A DNA stretch of 64,000 nucleotides from Pseudoxanthomonas sp. Root630 (lineage in GTDB: Bacteria; Pseudomonadota; Gammaproteobacteria; Xanthomonadales; Xanthomonadaceae), in NCBI RefSeq assembly GCF_001427585.1, contig NZ_LMGY01000020.1:62001-126000 (forward strand). Reading direction: 5' to 3'. The notes below the pieces were generated by a model. That model did no database searches. It was not told the origin of the DNA and saw only the letters and a program-made list of their open reading frames with translations. The translations under genes were made by a program, and so were the position numbers. This document shows, one piece after another, positions 40,814 to 47,479 of the stretch. The first letter of the stretch is position 1; each line of letters starts with the position of its first letter.

Positions 40814-41185
40814 CTAATTCTGGAGCCCATCTCGTAAGCCTTGATTGATCTGTTGGAATTGCGCAACAACCTGGTCGCAGATTTCCCTTGACGCGCCACA
40901 GAGGACATTCATCTCTACCAAGACCTGTCCCTCACGCGCCACGATTGCGCGTTCTAAAGCCGTTGGATGAGCTGGATGCGCATCAGAAGTTATTGACCAG
41001 ATGGTGTTGTTTGCCGAATCGTGCAGAACGATCCAGTCGTTCTCCTCCCGGGCGGTTACACCGGGTTTTGCTTTGAGATCAGCCAGGGCTTCGGCGGGGC
41101 TCTTGTAGCCAATGTCGCCAGCAGATGCCGGAGTAAGCCACATGGCCATGAGAAGCATGGATAACGGAACGCCGAGCATTTTCAT
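40814..41185 (-). CDS. Cassette protein 4, exported
   Basis: This 123-residue protein has a clear signal peptide (MKMLGVPLSMLLMAMWLTPA, then SAG). The mature part reads YKSPAEALADLKAKPGVTAR and NDWIVLHDSANNTIWSIT, with two Cys near the end. Its TAG begins right after attC 4. Probably periplasmic; unknown family. Confidence 0.65.
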   Translation of the reverse strand: MKMLGVPLSMLLMAMWLTPASAGDIGYKSPAEALADLKAKPGVTAREENDWIVLHDSANNTIWSITSDAHPAHPTALERAIVAREGQVLVEMNVLCGASREICDQVVAQFQQINQGLRDGLQN

Positions 41186-41188
41186 GGG

Positions 41189-41303
41189 GTCCAACGCCTG
41201 AATTAAGTCGGCCGGTGGCGGGTCGGTTCCGAAGCCGATGATACCCAGAATCCAATGAAGCTAGCCGACCTGATGCGGGATCGACTTGAATGAATCGTCA
41301 GGC
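41189..41303 (-). repeat. attC 5, long variant (115 bp)
   Basis: R' is GTCCAAC. The R'' box is GTCAGGC (one substitution). The centre is about 55 bp longer than in the other sites, and the central hairpin differs. It is the only site of this length in the array. Confidence 0.75.
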
Positions 41304-41687
41304 GCCAAGCGACCGGCGGGCAACCCTGTGCTTTGCTGACAACCAGATGATGGCAGAAGCCAACAGTGTTGCCCCCCACAGCGGAACATAGAGGACCCAG
41401 GCAAGGCCAGACTCGTGCGCCGGCACGGCCAGCAATACCCAGATCTGAAAGGCAATGAGCAACACGTTGAGGGATGAAAGCACCCAGAGAAGTGCCGAAT
41501 GGCGACTCCTGGGCCAGAGCGCCACAAGGCCGACCAGCAAATGTGGGGCAGCCATGAACAAGTAGTTGGGCAGCAAGTACTCCAAGCCAGTGCCGCGCCC
41601 GTTGTACAGCCCAATGAATACGTACAGCAGCGCCGGAACGCAGAGCTGCAAGGAAATCAGGACTGGATATCGCGCTGATTTCGCCAT
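41298..41687 (-). CDS. Cassette protein 5, four-helix membrane protein
   Basis: This protein of about 129 residues has four predicted membrane helices (LISLQLCVPALLYVFIGLY; YLFMAAPHLLVGLVALW; ALLWVLSSLNVLLIAFQIWV; LYVPLWGATLLASAIIWL). I use the ATG at 41687 rather than a GTG two codons earlier. The stop is TGA, created by the mutated R'' box. Unknown family. Confidence 0.65.
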   Translation of the reverse strand: MAKSARYPVLISLQLCVPALLYVFIGLYNGRGTGLEYLLPNYLFMAAPHLLVGLVALWPRSRHSALLWVLSSLNVLLIAFQIWVLLAVPAHESGLAWVLYVPLWGATLLASAIIWLSAKHRVARRSLGA

Positions 41688-41691
41688 CGGC

Positions 41692-41751
41692 ACCTAACGC
41701 CTGGACTAAGCCGACCCGCGAGCTGGGTTCGGCTCGAATGAATTATTGGGC
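41692..41751 (-). repeat. attC 6
   Basis: R' is ACCTAAC. R'' reads ATTGGGC with the first G mutated. The rest matches the consensus. Confidence 0.82.
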
Positions 41752-42036
41752 TGCCAGCCCAGCCATGATGGATACGATACATGCGATCGCAGCAAGGATG
41801 AGAACAATCAGGCTGCCGCGAAATGCCGGTGTTCGCCAGCGGATATATGCGAGTACGGTCAAGCACGCGAACTGGAATGCAGCTAGCCAGTACACGGGCC
41901 GAACAACCGCCAGGAACAGGATCGGGAGGGTTGCTCCGATGCTCGAGCAAGCAAAAACAAGACGCTGGCGGGAACTGAGCGACGCCAGCGCTTGTGAGTA
42001 GTCGAAATTCTTCTTGAACATGCTGGGTGCTGTCAT
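41743..42036 (-). CDS. Cassette protein 6, membrane protein
   Basis: This 97-residue protein has three hydrophobic spans (VFACSSIGATLPILFLAVV; YWLAAFQFACLTVLAYI; SLIVLILAAIACIVSIMAGL). The start at 42036 (MTAPSMFKK) or 42021 (MFKKNF) is undecided. The TAA lies within attC 6. Unknown family. Confidence 0.6.
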   Translation of the reverse strand: MTAPSMFKKNFDYSQALASLSSRQRLVFACSSIGATLPILFLAVVRPVYWLAAFQFACLTVLAYIRWRTPAFRGSLIVLILAAIACIVSIMAGLAAQ

Positions 42037-42040
42037 TGCC

Positions 42041-42100
42041 GCCTAACGCCTGAACTGAGTCGGCCCGCGAAGCGTCATCGGCTTGAATGAGTTGTTAGGT
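42041..42100 (-). repeat. attC 7
   Basis: A 60-bp site with R' GCCTAAC and R'' GTTAGGT. The central stem is altered (GCGAAGCGTCATCGG). Confidence 0.85.
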
Positions 42101-42106
42101 GTCACC

Positions 42107-42565
42107 CTAGCGTCGTTTATTGAAGGTATCGATGAGCGAAACAGTCCGCTCAGCCTGCTCGGATGATAGCTCTGGTCCAGAAACAATCCGAACCCTGTAG
42201 CCGGGCTCCGTTAGCTCCAGAACCAAGGTTGGGCTATCCGGCTCATCACCGTCTTTCTTCACATAGAGCGGAACTCCAGCACGGGCTACCCAGTCGTCAT
42301 TTGGGCCGATCTCAGCCGACGAACGCCAACAAACAACACCCTCGAGCGAGACGCCGGGATCCAGTTCCACGTTTAGCTGCGGCTGCGAAGAGGTGGAGTG
42401 CAGAACGGTAAGCCCCGGCACATGCACAAAGCTGGAATTGTCAGCTCCTCTGGAAAGCATGAAGGAACATGATGCCTCAGTAAGCTCATCCTGGGTGGTC
42501 GTCGGCTCCGCCGCCAGAGCGAAATGGCCTATGAACCAAATTCCGAGAATCGCGAGAATCTTCAT
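42107..42565 (-). CDS. Cassette protein 7, exported
   Basis: This 152-residue protein has a signal peptide (MKILAILGIWFIGHFALAAE). The mature domain is beta-rich (PQLNVELDPGVSLEGVVCW; PTLVLELTEPGYRVRIVSG), with two Cys and a basic C-terminus. Unknown family, probably periplasmic. Confidence 0.65.
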   Translation of the reverse strand: MKILAILGIWFIGHFALAAEPTTTQDELTEASCSFMLSRGADNSSFVHVPGLTVLHSTSSQPQLNVELDPGVSLEGVVCWRSSAEIGPNDDWVARAGVPLYVKKDGDEPDSPTLVLELTEPGYRVRIVSGPELSSEQAERTVSLIDTFNKRR

Positions 42566-42570
42566 GCGGC

Positions 42571-42630
42571 ACCTAACGCCTGAGTTAAGCCGACCCGCGA
42601 GGCGGGTTCGGTTTGAATGAACTGTTAGAC
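42571..42630 (-). repeat. attC 8
   Basis: A 60-bp site with R' ACCTAAC and R'' GTTAGAC, stem GACCCGCGAGGCGGGTTC. Confidence 0.88.
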
Positions 42631-42912
42631 GGCATGCTGAGGTGCGTCCGGCCCCCATGCAAGGCCCTTGGCACTGACCTCCAGGCCCTGGTGCCGCCTG
42701 ACTGGCGTCCATGGCACAGAGGAAGTGTCGTACTCAATGATCTGATAATCACGACTGCACGTTTGCCAGCTTTGGCATGGCGCGCGATTGGGATGTGCAT
42801 CCCACGGAATCTCGGAAAGGCGTTGCAGTTCCGCCCAAGCCGACTGAAGGGTAGGGAACTCTCCGTGCTGGGATGCGTGGCTCTCATCTTCAATTGCGAA
42901 GGTATTTGACAT
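42625..42912 (-). CDS. Cassette protein 8, conserved hypothetical
   Basis: This 95-residue soluble protein has conserved-looking blocks FAIEDESHASQHGEFPTLQS, AWAELQRLSEIPWDAHPNRA and PCQSWQTCSRDYQIIEYD, then SVPWTPVRR. I recall this arrangement from widespread uncharacterised proteins. Two Cys lie in the middle. The TAA is in the R'' box of attC 8. Confidence 0.7.
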   Translation of the reverse strand: MSNTFAIEDESHASQHGEFPTLQSAWAELQRLSEIPWDAHPNRAPCQSWQTCSRDYQIIEYDTSSVPWTPVRRHQGLEVSAKGLAWGPDAPQHAV

Positions 42913-42913
42913 G

Positions 42914-42974
42914 TTGTTAGCGCCTGAACCAGGGCGCGCCGCGGAACGGCGTCGGCTCGATTGAATTGTCAGGC
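42914..42974 (-). repeat. attC 9 (degenerate at both ends)
   Basis: R' reads TGTTAGC instead of RYYYAAC, and R'' reads GTCAGGC. The central part (GCGGAACGGC...GGCTCGATTGAATT) is still recognisable. Confidence 0.7.
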
Positions 42975-43187
42975 ATCGGCTGCCTCCCACAGACCTCCTG
43001 CCCGAACGACCTTGCAGTGGTAGCAACCACTGCTCTTGTCATCCATGTTGTACCAGGAGTGATCCCCGCCCGCTGCCTCGCAGTCTTGGCCTTTGTCCGC
43101 AACGCCGGCTTCAATCAGGAACCATGGCAGATGCCTGCGGACTGCGGTCCTCCAGCGATAAGGAGACGTCTTCGAGACAGTGTTCAT
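42969..43187 (-). CDS. Cassette protein 9, small Cys-rich protein
   Basis: This 72-residue protein carries a CEAAGGDHSWYNMDDKSSGC-YHC pattern (Cys, His, then C-YHC), which could bind a metal such as zinc. The N-terminus is basic. The stop is TGA, made by the mutated R'' box of attC 9. I recall similar sequences among cassette proteins, but no function is known. Confidence 0.6.
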   Translation of the reverse strand: MNTVSKTSPYRWRTAVRRHLPWFLIEAGVADKGQDCEAAGGDHSWYNMDDKSSGCYHCKVVRAGGLWEAADA

Positions 43188-43192
43188 CCGAT

Positions 43193-43252
43193 GCCTAACG
43201 CCTGAATGTAGTCGACCCGCGAAGCGGGTTCGGCTTGAATGACTTGTTAGGC
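43193..43252 (-). repeat. attC 10
   Basis: A 60-bp site with R' GCCTAAC and R'' GTTAGGC and a perfect central GACCCGCGAAGCGGGTTC stem. Confidence 0.9.
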
Positions 43253-43648
43253 CGCGACACGACGAACCCCCGGCAACAACCAAACGATTGCGGTGGAGAC
43301 CAGTGCGATGAGCAAAGAGGTCTTTACCGCGGGGAGGGGTACAGTTGCAATGACTGGTGCAGCGAAGAACGAAGCAGCCGCATAGAACCAGAGGCTCAAG
43401 CGTGAGCCACGGATCACAAGTAGCCCGGCGATGGCAAGACTCGCGGCAGCGAATACGCATGCAAACAGTGAAAGCAGCGAGATGGCGCCTATGCGGACAA
43501 GGTCAGACAGACTCTGATATGAAAGGAGCCATACGACTAGTTGTGCAACAGCCAGAGTGGCGAGCAGGTATCGCGTTCTGCGTCCGTGGTGTGCCTTAGT
43601 AACCGCAATGTCGCTTGAAGGAGCGCGGTAAGGATCTGAAGGGTCCAT
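43247..43648 (-). CDS. Cassette protein 10, membrane protein
   Basis: This 133-residue protein has a short polar DPYRAPSSD leader and four hydrophobic helices (YLLATLAVAQLVVWLLSY; ISLLSLFACVFAAASLAIAG; YAAASFFAAPVIATV; LLIALVSTAIVWLLPG). AGGAGA precedes the ATG. The leader resembles that of cassette protein 17. The TAA is in the R'' box. Confidence 0.68.
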   Translation of the reverse strand: MDPSDPYRAPSSDIAVTKAHHGRRTRYLLATLAVAQLVVWLLSYQSLSDLVRIGAISLLSLFACVFAAASLAIAGLLVIRGSRLSLWFYAAASFFAAPVIATVPLPAVKTSLLIALVSTAIVWLLPGVRRVAA

Positions 43649-43662
43649 CGATTCTCCTGGCG

Positions 43663-43722
43663 GCCTAACGCCTGAACTAAGCCGCACCGCGAAGCGGCTT
43701 CGGCTTGAATGAATTGTTGGGT
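43663..43722 (-). repeat. attC 11
   Basis: A 60-bp site with R' GCCTAAC and R'' GTTGGGT. The stem is GCACCGCGAAGCGGCTTC. Confidence 0.88.
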
Positions 43723-43726
43723 GGCG

Positions 43727-44083
43727 TCACCGAATGACAAGCCAGTAGGTGACAACGACTACGACAAGAGCAGCTACCCCTAGCCAGCGTGGGTGAAACG
43801 ATAGCGTGGCTTCTGATGGCTCTGGAACATGGCCGCGCTCCAAGTCGGCAATAATGCCATTGAGCATCTCATCCTGAGTGACTCGGTACTCTGGATCTTT
43901 TGCTCGTAGGTCAGCGTCATGCAGATAATGCATGACCTGAACAGGCAGCGGGACGGACAGGCTCTCCGAGAAGCGCCGAGCCGCGGCATTCCAGGCTGAG
44001 ACGCCCGACATATCGGTTGGAGACGTGCGCCTTAGCTCACGTAGCTGAGCGGCTATGTCTCGAAGCTGCTGTATATCTTCCAT
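43727..44083 (-). CDS. Cassette protein 11, tail-anchored
   Basis: This 118-residue protein is soluble and charged for about 95 residues (EDIQQLRDIAAQLRELRR; MSGVSAWNAAARRFSESLS; DPEYRVTQDEMLNGIIADLE), then one C-terminal membrane helix (LGVAALVVVVVTYWLVIR). It is predicted to be anchored facing the cytoplasm. Unknown family. Confidence 0.65.
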   Translation of the reverse strand: MEDIQQLRDIAAQLRELRRTSPTDMSGVSAWNAAARRFSESLSVPLPVQVMHYLHDADLRAKDPEYRVTQDEMLNGIIADLERGHVPEPSEATLSFHPRWLGVAALVVVVVTYWLVIR

Positions 44084-44088
44084 CAGTG

Positions 44089-44148
44089 GCCCAACGCCTG
44101 AATTAAGCCGTGCCGCAAAGCGGCGTCGGCTTGGACGAATTGTTAGGC
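44089..44148 (-). repeat. attC 12
   Basis: A 60-bp site with R' GCCCAAC and R'' GTTAGGC. The stem is GTGCCGCAAAGCGGCGTC. Confidence 0.88.
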
Positions 44149-44403
44149 CTCATTGTCCGAGTCGCCGTGCGAACCCACAAGCACGAGCCAGAGGACCACG
44201 CCGGCTACCAAGACAAACCAGCCAAACCCCTCGAAGCTCTCGGCCGACAGCCACGAAAGCGGTGACCGCTTCATCCAGCGTATATAAAGCAGCGGAGCTG
44301 CTAGCACCGTAAAACCCGCCGCCAATAGGGCGTACTTGCCCACCTGCGAAGCACTGGGCTCCGCATCGCTCTTCTGGTTCTGGGGCTGACCTGGTTCTTC
44401 CAT
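44143..44403 (-). CDS. Cassette protein 12, membrane protein
   Basis: This 86-residue protein has a Gln/Glu-rich polar start and two membrane helices (YALLAAGFTVLAAPLLYI; FGWFVLVAGVVLWLVLVG) and an acidic end GDSDNEA. The TAA is in the R'' box of attC 12. Unknown family. Confidence 0.63.
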   Translation of the reverse strand: MEEPGQPQNQKSDAEPSASQVGKYALLAAGFTVLAAPLLYIRWMKRSPLSWLSAESFEGFGWFVLVAGVVLWLVLVGSHGDSDNEA

Positions 44404-44407
44404 TGAG

Positions 44408-44467
44408 GCCTAACGCCTGAATTAAGCCGACCCGCGAAGGGGGTTCGGCTTGAAGGAATTGTTAGGT
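44408..44467 (-). repeat. attC 13
   Basis: A 60-bp site with R' GCCTAAC and R'' GTTAGGT. One arm base differs from the consensus (GCGAAGGGGGTTC). Confidence 0.88.
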
Positions 44468-44809
44468 GCGCGCCGCCTGGACGACGCACCCCCACCCATC
44501 GTAGTCCAGCCCGAACAACTCACAAACGCAGGCCATGAAGCCGGACACGGATTGAATGGCATGCTGCTCAATTGCCATGTTGACGACAACCAGGACACTC
44601 GGCGAATCCTCCGAGCCTTGCGCTATGGCAACGCCGTACTGGTGGTCGTTGATGAAATCGGCGACGACCGTTGCTTTGTCCGCGGACGGGGACTTGAGCA
44701 AGAACTCGACGTCGCGGGGAACGCTGAAGCGATCCCCTTGTGCGTCCAGCTTGCGGAGCAGGTCCGTGTCTGAGACTGCTGTGGCTATCAATACATCGAG
44801 TACTGCCAT
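44462..44809 (-). CDS. Cassette protein 13, RraB-like regulator of RNase E
   Basis: This 115-residue protein matches the RraB fold, a cytoplasmic protein that in E. coli binds RNase E and inhibits or redirects mRNA decay. The evidence is LLRKLDAQGDRFSVPRDVEF (the FSVPRDVEFL core), then SPSVLVVVNMAIEQHAIQSV and the C-terminal LFGLDYDGWGC (YDGWG is the family end). The length is close to the family norm. The TAA is in the R'' box. Identification is by pattern from memory. The biological role in this array is unknown. Confidence 0.75.
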   Translation of the reverse strand: MAVLDVLIATAVSDTDLLRKLDAQGDRFSVPRDVEFLLKSPSADKATVVADFINDHQYGVAIAQGSEDSPSVLVVVNMAIEQHAIQSVSGFMACVCELFGLDYDGWGCVVQAART

Positions 44810-44814
44810 AGCGC

Positions 44815-44874
44815 ACCTAACGCCTGAATTAAGCCGACCCGCGAAGCGGGTTCGGCTTGAATGAATTGTTAGGC
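44815..44874 (-). repeat. attC 14
   Basis: A 60-bp consensus site with R' ACCTAAC, R'' GTTAGGC and perfect central stem. Confidence 0.92.
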
Positions 44875-45099
44875 CGGCCAGTCGATTGACCAGCCCGCCT
44901 CTGTGAAGAACTGATGCAGAGAATCTTCGTCCGGAACCCAAGAGTCAAAATCCCCCTTTGTATTGGGTCCGCTCGATCCATCCCACCACTCGTAAATGAT
45001 GAAGCCGCCGGACGCAGTAGAGTCGTCCACAACTCTGATCTTGTGTCCAACTCTTGCGCTGTTCAACACGTCGCCAACAGAATCGATTTTGATCATCAT
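44869..45099 (-). CDS. Cassette protein 14, unknown soluble protein
   Basis: This 76-residue protein has IRVVDDSTASGGFIIYEWWD and DFDSWVPDEDSLHQFFTEAG, rich in Trp, Asp and Gly, and is probably cytoplasmic. The TAA is in the R'' box. No known family recognised. Confidence 0.6.
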   Translation of the reverse strand: MMIKIDSVGDVLNSARVGHKIRVVDDSTASGGFIIYEWWDGSSGPNTKGDFDSWVPDEDSLHQFFTEAGWSIDWPA

Positions 45100-45103
45100 G
45101 GCG

Positions 45104-45163
45104 GCCTAACGCCTGAACTAAGCCGACCCGCGAAGCAGGTTCGGCTTGAATGAATTGTTAGGT
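45104..45163 (-). repeat. attC 15
   Basis: A 60-bp site with R' GCCTAAC and R'' GTTAGGT and one stem mismatch (GCGAAGCAGGTTC). Confidence 0.9.
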
Positions 45164-45172
45164 GCCGCCCGA

Positions 45173-45526
45173 CTACGGCACATAGACCAAGTGAACTCTA
45201 ACAGTGAAGCTAGGCCCGTCGTTTACCTGAGCATGGAGGACCAGATCGCTCCGGCCCTCCTCTTGGGTCCACAGGTCAACTATCGCATCCCAGTGGTCGC
45301 CGGCCCAAATGCAGACTGAGGACGCCCAAGTCTCCTCCGGCAAGGCTACCAACGTGGCGCCGTAGTCGCGAATGTAGCGTTGGATTTGAGTTTCTGTCTC
45401 AACGGAGAGTGGCTCGACTCCAGGAATCATTCGGCGATAGTCGGCACCCGCGAAGGCGGCCACTATCTCTCGAAATGTCTGTCGCCAGTGAGCTGGAATT
45501 GGCAGTTGTTCTCTCTCGTCGCTCAT
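45173..45526 (-). CDS. Cassette protein 15, conserved hypothetical
   Basis: This 117-residue soluble protein contains PAHWRQTFREIVAAFAGADY, RDYGATLVALPEETWASSVC and DAIVDLWTQEEGRSDLVLHA. The DYG-TL and EEGRSDL blocks look like a widespread uncharacterised family (DUF7668-type, from memory). I chose the ATG at 45526 over a TTG at 45541. Its stop is 10 bp past attC 15. Confidence 0.68.
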   Translation of the reverse strand: MSDEREQLPIPAHWRQTFREIVAAFAGADYRRMIPGVEPLSVETETQIQRYIRDYGATLVALPEETWASSVCIWAGDHWDAIVDLWTQEEGRSDLVLHAQVNDGPSFTVRVHLVYVP

Positions 45527-45548
45527 GCTGCGATAGCTCAAGTGCGGA

Positions 45549-45608
45549 ACCTAACGCCTGAGTTAAGCCGACCCGCGAAGCGGGTTCGGCTTGAATGAAT
45601 TGTTAGGC
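45549..45608 (-). repeat. attC 16
   Basis: A 60-bp consensus site with R' ACCTAAC, R'' GTTAGGC and perfect central stem. Confidence 0.92.
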
Positions 45609-45611
45609 GCG

Positions 45612-45878
45612 CTACCTGCCGCGCCAACTGTTGAATGCTACTGATAGCAGGAATATGCCACCCGCGGCCCAGAGCAGGACGGTGAACTAAAAGAAGCCCG
45701 GGTCAGACGCTGCGTGAATGATGACGCTGCCCCGCCGACTAAAGGCGTGAATCTCTCCTGAGAAGGCGCCATGGGCCGTGTTGTAAAGGCTAAAGAGACC
45801 AAGAGCAGCAACAAGTATCTCGGCCAAGCGCCAGACGAGGTTGCTTGCCTTCTTTCGTGGCTTGGTTCGAATCAACAT
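45612..45878 (-). pseudogene. Cassette protein 16, two-helix membrane protein interrupted by an amber codon
   Basis: The ATG at 45878 opens a 63-residue frame (LAEILVAALGLFSLYNTA as helix 1, then FSGEIHAFSRRG) that hits TAG at 45687-45689. The same frame then continues for 24 codons, FTVLLWAAGGIFLLSVAF as a second helix and NSWRGR, to TAG at 45612-45614, close to attC 16. The natural product was probably an 88-89-residue protein with two membrane spans. The present stop removes the second span. Either it is a broken gene or the codon is read through, or there is an error in the sequence. Confidence 0.65.
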
Positions 45879-45882
45879 GCAC

Positions 45883-45942
45883 GCCTAACGCCTGAATGGA
45901 GCCGACCCGCGAAGCGGGTTCGGCTTGAATGGATTGTTAAGC
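45883..45942 (-). repeat. attC 17
   Basis: A 60-bp site with R' GCCTAAC and R'' GTTAAGC and perfect central stem. Confidence 0.9.
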
Positions 45943-46269
45943 CGCACCCGGCACCTCTGACCATACCGCGGGCGCGAGAGCCAGCGTGAGAACGACGACA
46001 GGTCCAACCACCGCAGCGAGCCACAGGGGAATGCGCTTGTGCCGATAGACCGCCGCCGCAGCCAGCATGCTGCCCAAGATGACCGCGCCCCAGAACGTTG
46101 AGTTTCCTCGGGCAAGCGGGACGTCGGGAAATATGAGGCTGGCCGTAAGGTAGACGGCCAATGGCGGTACTACCAGTCCGGAAGCAAACGCCGTGAATGA
46201 ATGGCCAAAGCGCCAAGCCCGTGGGGCAGGGGGCAGCGACGCTTGTGGAGGCAGGTAAGGATTGCTCAT
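45937..46269 (-). CDS. Cassette protein 17, membrane protein
   Basis: This 110-residue protein has a proline-rich leader MSNPYLPPQASLPPAPRAW and three hydrophobic spans (FTAFASGLVVPPLAVYLTAS; FWGAVILGSMLAAAAVY; IPLWLAAVVGPVVVLTLAL). The NPYxPP start is shared in type with cassette protein 10. The TAA is in the R'' box. Confidence 0.65.
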   Translation of the reverse strand: MSNPYLPPQASLPPAPRAWRFGHSFTAFASGLVVPPLAVYLTASLIFPDVPLARGNSTFWGAVILGSMLAAAAVYRHKRIPLWLAAVVGPVVVLTLALAPAVWSEVPGAA

Positions 46270-46274
46270 GTGCA

Positions 46275-46334
46275 GCCTAACGCCTGAATTAAGCCGACCC
46301 GCGAAGCGGGTTCGGCTTGAATGAATGGTTAGGT
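46275..46334 (-). repeat. attC 18
   Basis: A 60-bp site with R' GCCTAAC and R'' GTTAGGT. The consensus is otherwise kept. Confidence 0.9.
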
Positions 46335-46693
46335 GGGGAGCCGGTGAGGTCTTGCAGCTGAGTCGGCTTAAGCGGCATGCCCTCGGGTTGCTTGCCCACG
46401 CCTCTGATCCAGAGCTTTCCGTCTGAGCGAGCCTCAACCTCAACCGGGCGCGAGGCCGAACAAAGAGCGAGCAGCTCTGGCGAAACCAAGAATCGATGAT
46501 TGACCGCGCCAAAATCGAGTGAAGACAGTGAGGTGATCGGGACAATCGCGCTATCGCTCGGCCCTAGTACAAGATCACGACCCTCCATCGGGAGTGATAA
46601 GTCCACCCCAGAAGAGTTGAACAAGGCGACGGCACAAGCTGGATCGCCCGCGGTGGCTAACAGGAACGCAGCCAAGCCTAGAGTTGTCGCCAT
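46289..46693 (-). CDS. Cassette protein 18, exported, frame reads through attC
   Basis: This 134-residue protein has a signal peptide (TLGLAAFLLATAGDPACA) and a beta-rich mature domain (VEVEARSDGKLWIRGVGKQP). Its stop is not at the attC edge. The frame enters attC 18 and adds the attC-encoded tail NHSFKPNPLRGSA before TAA at 46289. The domain itself probably ends near LTGSPP. Unknown family. Confidence 0.6.
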   Translation of the reverse strand: MATTLGLAAFLLATAGDPACAVALFNSSGVDLSLPMEGRDLVLGPSDSAIVPITSLSSLDFGAVNHRFLVSPELLALCSASRPVEVEARSDGKLWIRGVGKQPEGMPLKPTQLQDLTGSPPNHSFKPNPLRGSA

Positions 46694-46705
46694 CTTGTCA
46701 TCCCC

Positions 46706-46765
46706 ACCTAACGCCTGAATTAAGCCGACCCGCGAAGCGGGTTCGGCTTGAATGAATTGTTAGGG
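46706..46765 (-). repeat. attC 19
   Basis: A 60-bp site with R' ACCTAAC, R'' GTTAGGG and perfect central stem. Confidence 0.9.
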
Positions 46766-46780
46766 CCTACAGCTCAGGAG

Positions 46781-46981
46781 CTAGCCCCGACGCTTGTATG
46801 CAATGCCATAGCCTATTGCAATGATGCCGGCACCGACCAGAGGAATAATCAGTGATTGGCCCAATGGTGGATCTGTGTAGACCGAAATACTAACCGCCTC
46901 TCGAATGCTGATGGCGATAAGGAGCGCCGCTAAGCAAAGCGCAGCGACGCCGACAACAATGAATAGCTTCCAGAGTTGCAT
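46781..46981 (-). CDS. Cassette protein 19, small membrane protein
   Basis: This 66-residue protein has two helices (LFIVVGVAALCLAALLIAI; SLIIPLVGAGIIAIGYGIA), a short loop ISVYTDPPLGQ and a basic end YKRRG. The stop is outside attC 19. Unknown family. Confidence 0.6.
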   Translation of the reverse strand: MQLWKLFIVVGVAALCLAALLIAISIREAVSISVYTDPPLGQSLIIPLVGAGIIAIGYGIAYKRRG

Positions 46982-46986
46982 GTAGG

Positions 46987-47046
46987 GCCTAACACCTGAA
47001 TTAAGTCGACCCTCGAAGCGGCGTCGGCTTGAATGAATTATTAGAC
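46987..47046 (-). repeat. attC 20
   Basis: A 60-bp site with R' GCCTAAC and R'' ATTAGAC (first G mutated). The centre shows two arm changes (CCCTCGAAGCGGCGTC). Confidence 0.85.
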
Positions 47047-47406
47047 CGCGGCCTTGCGACTGCGCCGGCTGCCGGCTGTTGCTTTCCGTGGCTTGGCAAG
47101 TTTTGGCGCTGGCATGAGCGTGGCTGTCTCTGTAATGAGGCGCCGTAGCGCATCGGTGTCGTCCAACACCTCGTCAGCTACAGGATAGTCCTTTGCGCCT
47201 GGATACGGCGGCCTTTGCGGCAGGCTTGGTGCCAGCGTGGCGGCCGCAGCCGATGGTTTGATGAAGAGACTGTTGTCGCACGCGAAAGCGACCACTTTTC
47301 CGTCCAGGTAGAGCGCGTACTCACCGAACATTTTCTTGGATGTGAGGCGACTTCCTAGGCCAACTTGCTCCGTGACGTACTCGATGAAGTCTTGGTCAGT
47401 GGCCAT
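47041..47406 (-). CDS. Cassette protein 20, TfoX/Sxy N-terminal-domain protein
   Basis: This 121-residue protein has the TfoX N-terminal fold: FIEYVTEQVGLGSRLTSKKM, FGEYALYLDGKVVAFACDNS and LFIKPS (the MFGEYALY motif is typical). It ends in a Lys/Arg-rich tail. It lacks the C-terminal TfoX domain of full-length competence regulators. Single-domain relatives are often of unknown function. The TAA is in the R'' box. Confidence 0.8.
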   Translation of the reverse strand: MATDQDFIEYVTEQVGLGSRLTSKKMFGEYALYLDGKVVAFACDNSLFIKPSAAAATLAPSLPQRPPYPGAKDYPVADEVLDDTDALRRLITETATLMPAPKLAKPRKATAGSRRSRKAAV

Positions 47407-47418
47407 GCTGCTCCCGTG

Positions 47419-47479
47419 GTCTAACGCCTGATTTAAAGCCGAGCCGCGAAGCGGGTTCGGCTTGAATGAATTGCTATAC
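47419..47479 (-). repeat. attC 21
   Basis: A 61-bp site with R' GTCTAAC. R'' reads GCTATAC, diverging from GTTRRRY but still giving a TAG stop on the coding strand. The centre has one extra A. Confidence 0.82.
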
